Shown: piece after piece, positions 56,611 through 62,510 of the stretch | Layout: each line of letters begins with the position of its first letter | Position numbering within the stretch: the stretch's first letter is position 1 | Assembly (NCBI RefSeq): GCF_003050705.1 | Contig: NZ_QAOG01000001.1 | Coordinates: 665,105-729,104 of the forward strand | Direction: 5' to 3' | DNA from: Sphingomonas aurantiaca | GTDB lineage: Bacteria > Pseudomonadota > Alphaproteobacteria > Sphingomonadales > Sphingomonadaceae | Length of the DNA: 64,000 nucleotides | Translations under genes and position numbers: made by a program | Notes under the pieces: generated by a model | The model's database searches: none | The model's input: the letters and a program-made list of their open reading frames with translations, nothing else | Told to the model about the DNA's origin: nothing

Positions 56611-56906
56611 TCATGCTGCATTGCACACGGGATCTCACCGGCGTGTGAAGCGACAGCGTTAACGGCGGCGCAGGCTGATTTTTGCCACTTTTCCGCTGTC
56701 TTTCGACCCGGTTCCGGGTGCCGCCGCCATAGTTCGTTCATCAAAGCGACAGGAACCGTTGCTGTAACGCAACACTCGGGAAGAGTTCCCCGATTGTGAC
56801 GTTTTTTGTGCAACCTTGTGCCCGCCGGCCTGTTTCGACTTGCCTGGACCAACCGGCGCACCGTGCAGTCGGGGATCCACGCAACACTCGAGATAAGGTC
56901 ACACGC

Positions 56907-57572
56907 ATGCGTAAGCTTTCCCTGGCAATCGCCCTCGCCGCCGCAACGGTCGCAGTCCCCGCCTTCGCGCAGGACATGTCGGCACCGGCCCCCACCGACA
57001 ACAGCGCGCAGCCCGGCGAAGCAGCAGCGCCCGACGGCTCGAAGGCTTTCGGCATCGAGCCGTATTTCGGCGTGATGGGCGGCTGGGAGCAGTTCGACAA
57101 CGAGCGTGGCCATGGCATCCCGCAGGCGCTGAACGCTGACAACTCGCTCCGTCGCGGCTACAAGCCCTCGGGCTCGCTGGTCCAGGGCGTGCTCGGCGTG
57201 AACGTGCCGCTCGGCCCGGTCTTCGTCGGCGCAGAAGGCAACGTGATCAAGGGTATCGATGGCAACATCGATTGGGAATATGGCGCAGCAGGCCGTTTCG
57301 GTTTCCGCGCTGGCGACAGCGGCCTGTTCTACGGCAAGGTCGGCTACCAGTGGGTCAACTTCGACCACTTCTCGGCACGTTCGACCAACGGTGGCAACAC
57401 CGGTCGTGACTACAGCGCGATCACCTACGGCATCGGCGCAGAAGTCGGTCCGCAGAGCATTGGCCTGAAGGGCATCACCGGCAACGCAGGCTTCCGCATC
57501 CGCGCCGAGGTCAACACCTTCGGCGACGCGCAGAGCTTCCGTCCGATGCTCGGCATCATCACGCACTTCTAA
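56907..57572 (+). CDS. Outer-membrane beta-barrel protein (opacity/OmpA-like porin family)
   Basis: 221 residues with a Sec signal peptide (MRKLSLAIALAAATVAVPAF, cleaved before QDM). A Pro/Ala-rich spacer precedes an eight-strand-like barrel with alternating residues (GIEPYFGVMGGWEQFDN; GLFYGKVGYQWVNFDHFSAR) and a terminal Phe (IITHF), the outer-membrane insertion signal. Codon choice looks like that of a highly expressed gene. The 250-base upstream region is AT-richer than average and contains a 12-base direct repeat (56767-56778 and 56879-56890). A hairpin terminator follows. Confidence 0.88.
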   Translation: MRKLSLAIALAAATVAVPAFAQDMSAPAPTDNSAQPGEAAAPDGSKAFGIEPYFGVMGGWEQFDNERGHGIPQALNADNSLRRGYKPSGSLVQGVLGVNVPLGPVFVGAEGNVIKGIDGNIDWEYGAAGRFGFRAGDSGLFYGKVGYQWVNFDHFSARSTNGGNTGRDYSAITYGIGAEVGPQSIGLKGITGNAGFRIRAEVNTFGDAQSFRPMLGIITHF

Positions 57573-57986
57573 GCCCTTGCCTCGCAAGAGGGAATTGCTT
57601 GACGCGTGACAGGGGCGGGGAGTGGCTAGGGCCATTCCCCGCCCTTCGTGCGTCTGGCGTCCACGGTGTCGCGAGCGAGTGAAGTAGAGGAAGTAGAGAC
57701 GCTGGCACGACGTTCGTCGGAGCATGTGCGTGGCGCCGGTCCGGACCGGATGTGCGCTGGTTGTGCCGTGTCGTGCCATGCGTCGACCTAAGCATGGCGA
57801 CCTCGTGTAGGACACCGAAATCCCGGGCATTTCGGGGCAGTGCACGGCTTGGCGCGGACCATTCAGCCCGCCGATGCGGTCGGCGCGATGTTCACGATGC
57901 GTTCGCCTCATTTCTGACTCCGCCTGGCGCAAGTCGAACGGTCGGACAGGTGACATACGCGCGCGCGCGCGTACGCGCGGGGGACG
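57573..57986. other. Gene-free stretch between the outer-membrane protein and the nuclease
   Basis: 414 bases. It holds the hairpin at 57613-57645 and, directly before the nuclease gene, an alternating CG/TACG tract (57957-57979). Short open frames here are Arg/Ser-rich and look like shadows. No RNA gene or promoter was recognised. Confidence 0.65.
57613..57645 (+). terminator. Hairpin terminator after the outer-membrane protein gene
   Basis: GGGCGGGGAGTGGC / GCCATTCCCCGCCC forms a 14-bp stem (one G-T pair) with a 4-base loop TAGG, about 40 bases after the stop. Only TTC follows, so it is a strong hairpin with a weak U-tract. Confidence 0.6.
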
Positions 57987-58784
57987 ATGGAGTATGTCTT
58001 TGATTTCATGCGGTTGCTGAGCGGCGATCGCGCGGGCGCCACGCGTCGCGGCGGGTCGGGCCGCACGGCCGCGCCCGGTGTCCTGCTACAGCTCCGCCTA
58101 GTGTTCTACGGCGTGCTGATCGGTCTGATGATGCCCGTCATCCGCCAGATCGACTGGTCGGCGCTGGTGCCGCCGGGGCTGAAGATCGAATGGCCGACCG
58201 GATTCGGGATCGCCTGGCCTGCCGGGCACCTGCGCGTCCCCGGCGGCTGGAGCAAGGCGGCGGACGCGGCTGCGGCGGGGGCTAAGGCGGACGCGTCGTC
58301 GGCCGCTGCTGCCGCTGCCGGGGCTGCCACCACCGCTACGGGCGCGCTCGCCACCGCGGCGGGCGTCGCGAGCGCGGCGTCGACCGCGGCCGCGCTCGCC
58401 TCGGCGCTGTCGGGCAGCAAGCCCGTATCGACGCGCTTTACGATCTGCGGCCATGCCAAGCGGATCGACTGCATGGTCGACGGCGACACATTCTGGATGG
58501 CAGGCACCAAGATCCGCATCGCCGACATCGACACGCCGGAGACGCACCCGCCGCGCTGCGCGCGCGAAGCGCGGCTCGGGCAGGCTGCGACGGTGAAGAT
58601 GCAGGCGCTGCTCAATGCCGGCCCGTTCACGCTGGTCCCGATCAAGCGCGACGTCGACCGCTACGGCCGCAAGCTCCGCCTCGTCGAGCGCGATGGCAAG
58701 TCGCTGGGTGCGGAACTGGTCCGCCACGGCCTCGCGCGGCAGTATGGCGGGGGGAAGCGCTCGCCCTGGTGTGGGTGGGCGTGA
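57987..58784 (+). CDS. Membrane-anchored thermonuclease (SNase) family protein
   Basis: 265 residues. One predicted membrane helix (VLLQLRLVFYGVLIGLMMPV, about 32-51) is followed by a long Ala-rich linker (about 85-145; runs such as SSAAAAAAGAATTATG). A staphylococcal-nuclease-like OB domain follows (about 148-260): DCMVDGDTFWMAGTKIRIAD with the metal-binding Asp and Arg, DIDTPETH, and RDVDRYGRKLRLV with the second Arg. The family cuts DNA and RNA with Ca2+. The anchor should place the nuclease in the periplasm or at the membrane. Several later starts are possible; this one includes the anchor. A GC-alternating tract abuts the start. Confidence 0.85.
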   Translation: MEYVFDFMRLLSGDRAGATRRGGSGRTAAPGVLLQLRLVFYGVLIGLMMPVIRQIDWSALVPPGLKIEWPTGFGIAWPAGHLRVPGGWSKAADAAAAGAKADASSAAAAAAGAATTATGALATAAGVASAASTAAALASALSGSKPVSTRFTICGHAKRIDCMVDGDTFWMAGTKIRIADIDTPETHPPRCAREARLGQAATVKMQALLNAGPFTLVPIKRDVDRYGRKLRLVERDGKSLGAELVRHGLARQYGGGKRSPWCGWA

Positions 58785-58826
58785 GGTCGCTTTTCGGGCG
58801 ACGGGTTTTGGCGTAACGTCGCAACG

Positions 58827-59003
58827 ATGACGCGCGAGAAGGCCCTGTTCGAGACCAGCGATTCTGCGTTGGAAGCGGAAGCCGACGCGCGTGCCGATGC
58901 CGATGTGCGGAATGGTCGACTGATCAGCCACGACGCGGTCAAGCGCTGGCTGTCGTCCTGGGGATCGGCCAAGCCGCTGCCTCGGCCGCGGGTCGGCGAT
59001 TAG
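58827..59003 (+). CDS. Type II antitoxin, RelE/ParE-linked
   Basis: 58 residues from ATG 58827: starts MTREKALFETSDSALEAEAD and carries GRLISHDAVKRWLSSWGS and a Pro-rich end (LPRPRVGD). The pattern ISHxxVxxWLxSWG is typical of short antitoxins encoded just before RelE/ParE-family toxins. It probably wraps the toxin and represses the operon; no DNA-binding ribbon-helix-helix is obvious. The stop (TAG) overlaps the apparent toxin start. Confidence 0.75.
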   Translation: MTREKALFETSDSALEAEADARADADVRNGRLISHDAVKRWLSSWGSAKPLPRPRVGD

Positions 59004-59280
59004 TTTTCGGATCGTCTGGACGGACGACGCGGTTGCCAATCTGGAGGCGATCGTAACCTATATCTCGGCCTTCAACCCAGCTGCTGCCGGTGCGCTGGCC
59101 GATCGGTTTATCGAGGTTGCAGATAGTTTAGGGGTGTTTCCCTATCGCGGTCGCGACGTCGGCGGCGGGCGGCGGGAGACGACGACGGTCTGGCCGTACG
59201 TCCTGCGTTACCGCGTTGTGGAAAACGCGGTCATCATCTTGCGCGTACGCCACGGGGCTAGAGACGATGAGGCAGGATGA
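58999..59280 (+). CDS. RelE/ParE family toxin with no standard start codon
   Basis: The frame encodes a full RelE/ParE fold of about 93 residues: FRIVWTDDAVANLEAIVTYI at the N-terminus, DSLGVFPYRGRDV in the middle, and YVLRYRVVENAVIILRVRHG near the C-terminus, the usual end motif. In-frame before the conserved FRIVWT there is no ATG, GTG or TTG back to a long upstream run; the only near-start is ATT at 58999, inside GATTAG, overlapping the antitoxin stop. So either translation begins at ATT by coupling or the toxin has lost its start and is silenced. The stop overlaps the next gene start (ATGA). Fold assignment is by pattern recognition. Confidence 0.75.
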   Translation: MSFRIVWTDDAVANLEAIVTYISAFNPAAAGALADRFIEVADSLGVFPYRGRDVGGGRRETTTVWPYVLRYRVVENAVIILRVRHGARDDEAG

Positions 59281-59417
59281 GCGACCGGGACAAGGTTCGG
59301 CTGGTCGAGCGTGGCTATGATGCGTGGAAGCGCGCGAAGATCGAGCGCGGGTTGGCGCAGGCACAGGACCGATCCGCGATGATCCCGGTCGAACAGGTGT
59401 TGCGCGATCTCTCTTGA
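59277..59417 (+). CDS. Second antitoxin-like small protein
   Basis: 46 residues: starts MSDRDKVRLVERGYDAWKRA and ends MIPVEQVLRDLS. The helix WKRAKIERGLAQAQDR followed by PVEQVLRDL is the usual toxin-binding tail of RelB/ParD-like antitoxins. AGGCAGG lies just before the ATG, which overlaps the toxin stop. No toxin gene follows; the next 110 bases are non-coding and lead into a REPIN. It may be an orphan antitoxin or a third component of this operon. Confidence 0.6.
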   Translation: MSDRDKVRLVERGYDAWKRAKIERGLAQAQDRSAMIPVEQVLRDLS

Positions 59418-59529
59418 AATCCGAGCAACGCGCGGGCGCGGCGGTGTCGCGAAATCGAGGGCGGTGGGTTTGTGGACAGGCGGACCCCGCAACAGATACC
59501 CCGGTCTAACCCACTCGACCCTGTACCCA

Positions 59530-59627
59530 TCGTCATCCCCGCGCAGGCGGGGAACCATATCCTCAACGGGTCGCGATTCCGCCGTGAAGCCAGCGAGTAT
59601 GGGTTCCCGCCTTCGCGGGAATGACGA
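59530..59627. repeat. REPIN-like pair, GTCAT-CCCGCG family
   Basis: TCGTCATCCCCGCGCAGGCG faces GGGTTCCCGCCTTCGCGGGA with inner arms CCATAT and GTATGG, spacer about 45 bases. Closest relative is 8971-9066, 50 kb away. It separates the toxin operon from the convergent DUF2442 gene. Confidence 0.85.
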
Positions 59628-59701
59628 TGTATGGGCGGACGATATAAGGGCCGAAGAGGTTCGTAGTGACGGAGTATGGGCGCGCGGCTGCGGTCAGCCC
59701 C

Positions 59702-59965
59702 TCAGGCGGCATCGCAAGTGAGCGCGCCGTTGGCCGCCAAGCGCTGGTGCAGCGCGTCTGCGGACAGTTCGAACCCGTTGGGCCAAGCCAGAGCGCCGTC
59801 TTCGATGAAGGCGCGGGCGAAATAGGCTGGGTCGCCTAAGGGGCGCGTCATCACGGTATCACGCGCGATGAGAGCGGCGGCCGACCAACGTGCCGCCGAT
59901 CCGTCCGTGAACGTCAGTTCGAGCGTGTCGGTACCTGTGACGGTCAGTCTGGCGAGTTTAATCAT
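59702..59965 (-). CDS. DUF2442 domain protein
   Basis: 87 residues from ATG 59965 (MIKLARLTVTGTDTLELTFT). It has the DUF2442 pattern: a beta strand pair, an aromatic DPAYFARAFIEDGALAWPNG (about 45-64) and FELSADALHQRL. Function is unknown; DUF2442 genes often travel with a DUF4160 or other small partner just upstream. Here the upstream partner seems truncated: an open frame overlapping the start is only a 3' remnant (59958-60080). A GTG at 59977 is another possible start. Confidence 0.8.
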   Translation of the reverse strand: MIKLARLTVTGTDTLELTFTDGSAARWSAAALIARDTVMTRPLGDPAYFARAFIEDGALAWPNGFELSADALHQRLAANGALTCDAA

Positions 59966-60080
59966 CGAGGTCAGCACTGGCGATCATCTCCAGCGGAAGC
60001 AGGTGCACGCCGCGCTGCCAGTTTGGTATGAGTTCGGCCCAATGGTCGAGAGCCCACTGGCAGGGCGCAGCCTTACTTCT
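59958..60080 (-). pseudogene. 3' remnant of a gene upstream of DUF2442
   Basis: On the minus strand a GC-rich open frame encodes about 40 residues ending QWALDHWAELIPNWQRGVHL and then LPLEMIASADLDD-stop. It overlaps the DUF2442 start in the way operon partners do, but has no start codon and loses coding character near 60080-60090, where the DNA turns AT-rich. I infer that the front of the gene was lost when the neighbouring DUF4145 gene arrived. I do not recognise the protein. Confidence 0.5.
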
Positions 60081-60093
60081 ACCTTGAAAGCAG

Positions 60094-60771
60094 TTAGCTT
60101 TTCATCGGCGGCTTCCCTGCTGCTACTAATTTTGCTGCCAGATTCGCGCGCTGTTTGGCTGCCTTGGCCGGTGCAACGTAATAATGGTCAAATAGATCTA
60201 ATAGTAATTGTAGGCACCACTCCGCTTCGCCCTCTTCAACTTCCACAACTTGGAGCGTTGTTTGATCTGTAATAGGGTGCGCTGAAAAATTGCCAAAATT
60301 GCGAATTGCATCAATATTTTCGCGTAAAGACGACGGAAGGGCCTTAGCTGCATCGGCTTCGGATAGGGCCGACTCGATCTGCTTCATAAGATCGCGGCCC
60401 GTATAGCTGTGCGACGAAAGTATTCCCTGGAGGCAGCGGCGAGCTAAGGCTGCCGAAGCTTTTGGGCTTATGGGTAAAACCTCATTGGCTTCTGAGTAGT
60501 CCAAAGAAATTGATTTCGGTACATCTGGCGGAGGTGGCGGAAACGGCCCTGTTCGCGGGTAAGACCTTAGTACGGAGTAAACAGTAGGTCCGTTGTAAAA
60601 TGTCAGCTCGACTGTCGCGCCCTTGCAGTTAGGGCAAGTATGAACTGTCCCGTTAATGCCTAAAGGGTTGCCCGCATTGTCGCCTCCAACCATAACTGGC
60701 GAATTGTATGTGGTCAGATTGGTTGAAGCGCTGCTTGGATAAATATCGTGCAGGCAATGCGGGCATTTCAT
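60094..60771 (-). CDS. DUF4145 domain protein with zinc-ribbon N-terminus, AT-rich
   Basis: 225 residues. The N-terminus MKCPHCLHDIYPSS plus HTCPNCKG (about 44-51) forms a CxxC...CxxC zinc ribbon. The C-terminal half is the DUF4145 domain: SPKASAALARRCLQGILSSH (about 101-120), LRENIDAIRNFGNFSAHPI (about 148-166) and a final helix. DUF4145 occurs alone and fused to restriction and other defence proteins; its biochemical role is unknown. Base composition is clearly AT-richer than every neighbour, a sign of recent transfer. It begins 6 bases after the nrdB stop on the same strand, so it may be read from the nrdB transcript. Confidence 0.85.
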   Translation of the reverse strand: MKCPHCLHDIYPSSASTNLTTYNSPVMVGGDNAGNPLGINGTVHTCPNCKGATVELTFYNGPTVYSVLRSYPRTGPFPPPPPDVPKSISLDYSEANEVLPISPKASAALARRCLQGILSSHSYTGRDLMKQIESALSEADAAKALPSSLRENIDAIRNFGNFSAHPITDQTTLQVVEVEEGEAEWCLQLLLDLFDHYYVAPAKAAKQRANLAAKLVAAGKPPMKS

Positions 60772-60777
60772 AATCGT

Positions 60778-61830
60778 TTACTCCGCAGCAACTGAATCTG
60801 AAAACATGTCCCGAACCTCACTCAGGTCCACGTTCGCCGCAGGCCCCTTCTTCGCGGTCTGGCGCTTGTCGAACGAGTCCCAGACGTCGTTCCACTGGCC
60901 CTTGGTCGCGGCCTTCGAATATTCGGTGGCGCGCTGTTCGAAGAAGTTCGCGTGCTCGACGCCGTTGAGCATCGGGGCGAGCCAGGGCAGCGGGTGCTCG
61001 TCGATCATGTAGATCGGCTTGAGACCGAGCTGGGTCATGCGCCAGTCGGCGATGAAGCGGATATACTTCTTGATCTCCTTGGGGGTCATGCCGTTGACCG
61101 GGCCCATTTCGAAGGCGAGATCGATGAAATTGTCCTCGAGGCGGATCGTCGTCTGGCAGACGTCGGCGATGTCGTCCTTGACCGCCTTGGTCAGGCACTG
61201 GCGCTCCTGACAGAAGGTGTGGAACATCTTGATGATGCCCTCGCAGTGCAGGGACTCGTCGCGGATCGACCAGGTGACGATCTGGCCCATGCCCTTCATC
61301 TTGTTGAAGCGCGGGAAGTTCATCAGCATCGCAAACGACGCGAACAGCTGGACGCCCTCGGTGAAACCACCGAACATCGCGAGCGTACGCGCGATGTCCT
61401 GGTCGTTCTCGACGCCGAAATTCTGCATGTAATCATGCTTTTCCTTCATCTCGGCATATTCGAGGAAGGCGCCATACTCGCTCTCAGGCATGCCGATCGT
61501 GTCGAGCAGATGGCTGTAGGCGGCGATGTGGACCGTCTCCATGTTGCTGAACGAGGTCAGCATCATCTTGATCTCGGTCGGCTTGAACACGCGGCCGTAC
61601 TTCTCGTGGTAGCAATCCTGCACCTCGACATCGGCCTGCGTGAAGAAGCGGAAGATCTGCGTGAGCAGGTTGCGCTCGTGGTCGCTGAGCTTCTGCGCCC
61701 AGTCGCGGCAATCCTCGCCCAAGGGCACTTCCTCGGGGAGCCAGTGGAGCTGCTGCTGGCGCTTCCAGAATTCGAACGCCCAGGGGTATTCGAACGGCTT
61801 GTACTGCTTGGAGGCGTGAAGGAGGGACAT
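60778..61830 (-). CDS. nrdB: Ribonucleoside-diphosphate reductase, beta subunit (class I)
   Basis: Carries the di-iron site and tyrosyl radical that start ribonucleotide reduction. 350 residues: metal ligands in ADVEVQDCYHEKYG (about 66-79), ETVHIAAYSHLLD (about 97-109, with the Glu, His and a radical Tyr candidate) and WSIRDESLHCEGIIKMFH (about 187-204). The C-terminal tail (DLSEVRDMFSDSVAAE) would bind the alpha subunit. AAAGG lies about 8 bases before the ATG. nrdA is upstream on the same strand, separated by 680 bases with two small genes. Confidence 0.96.
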   Translation of the reverse strand: MSLLHASKQYKPFEYPWAFEFWKRQQQLHWLPEEVPLGEDCRDWAQKLSDHERNLLTQIFRFFTQADVEVQDCYHEKYGRVFKPTEIKMMLTSFSNMETVHIAAYSHLLDTIGMPESEYGAFLEYAEMKEKHDYMQNFGVENDQDIARTLAMFGGFTEGVQLFASFAMLMNFPRFNKMKGMGQIVTWSIRDESLHCEGIIKMFHTFCQERQCLTKAVKDDIADVCQTTIRLEDNFIDLAFEMGPVNGMTPKEIKKYIRFIADWRMTQLGLKPIYMIDEHPLPWLAPMLNGVEHANFFEQRATEYSKAATKGQWNDVWDSFDKRQTAKKGPAANVDLSEVRDMFSDSVAAE

Positions 61831-61889
61831 GGGGTAAGCCTTTCGGGAAATCTGTCGTAAACTGGGGAAACTGGTGGGTTAGCGGTGCG

Positions 61890-62093
61890 TCATATCTGCG
61901 TGCTCCATCGCCACATCGCGGCGGCGGACATGGCGAGGACGATCGCGCCCGAGGTGAGCATGATGCCGATCATCCTGAACGCATAAGTCTGCGGTTCGGT
62001 GATCGTCGGCGAGCGCAGCCGCAAAAGAAGCACGGAGCCGACGATTCCGAGCACGGCCGCGACCGCGAACATGATAGCTGAACCATACGTCAT
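61890..62093 (-). CDS. Small two-helix membrane protein, hypothetical
   Basis: 67 residues with two predicted membrane helices (IMFAVAAVLGIVGSVLLLRL, about 7-26; MIGIMLTSGAIVLAMSAAAM, about 41-60) joined by a polar loop. No ribosome-binding site of note before ATG 62093; Met8 is another start. It is encoded between nrdB and the divergent DUF2171 gene. Function unknown. Confidence 0.6.
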   Translation of the reverse strand: MTYGSAIMFAVAAVLGIVGSVLLLRLRSPTITEPQTYAFRMIGIMLTSGAIVLAMSAAAMWRWSTQI

Positions 62094-62149
62094 GCGACCA
62101 ACTCGCGCGGCGCGCGTTCAGCACCCGTATTCAACACAGGAGAACGACC

Positions 62150-62410
62150 ATGGTCGATGCAACCCAGATTCAGGAACATGCCGAAGTCATCGGTGCGGAC
62201 GGCGTCCATGTCGGCACCGTCGACAAGGTCGAAGGCAACCGCATCAAGCTGACCAAGAAGGACTCGGGCGCGCAGGTCAACGAGGGCACCGGCAGCCATG
62301 AAGGGCATCATCACTTCATCTCGCTCGGGCTGGTTGCGGATATCGAGGACGGCAAGGTCCGCCTTTCGGCCAACGCCGACGTGGCGGTGACGTTCGAAGA
62401 AGAGGCCTGA
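62150..62410 (+). CDS. DUF2171 domain protein
   Basis: 86 residues, all one DUF2171 domain: MVDATQIQEHAEVIGADGVH, then VGTVDKVEGNRIKLTKKDS (a PRC-barrel-like beta fold) and a His-rich GSHEGHHHFISLGLVADIED. The family is small, cytosolic and uncharacterised; the His cluster could bind metal. A strong AGGAGA precedes the ATG and a strong terminator follows, so it is likely a well-expressed single gene inserted between nrdA and nrdB, on the opposite strand. Confidence 0.88.
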   Translation: MVDATQIQEHAEVIGADGVHVGTVDKVEGNRIKLTKKDSGAQVNEGTGSHEGHHHFISLGLVADIEDGKVRLSANADVAVTFEEEA

Positions 62411-62453
62411 CACGCTGGCGGTACGCGTAACGCGTGCCGCCGAGCCTGCTTGA

Positions 62454-62487
62454 ACCCCGGTCCGCGTCGTGCGGGCCGGGGTTTTTT
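62454..62487. terminator. Strong rho-independent terminator between DUF2171 and nrdA
   Basis: Stem CCCCGGTCCGC / GCGGGCCGGGG (11 bp, one mismatch) with loop GTCGT is followed by TTTTTT. It ends the DUF2171 transcript and lies just past the convergent nrdA stop. Confidence 0.9.
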
Positions 62488-62510
62488 GCGTCAGGCCGCA
62501 GCGAAGGGCC

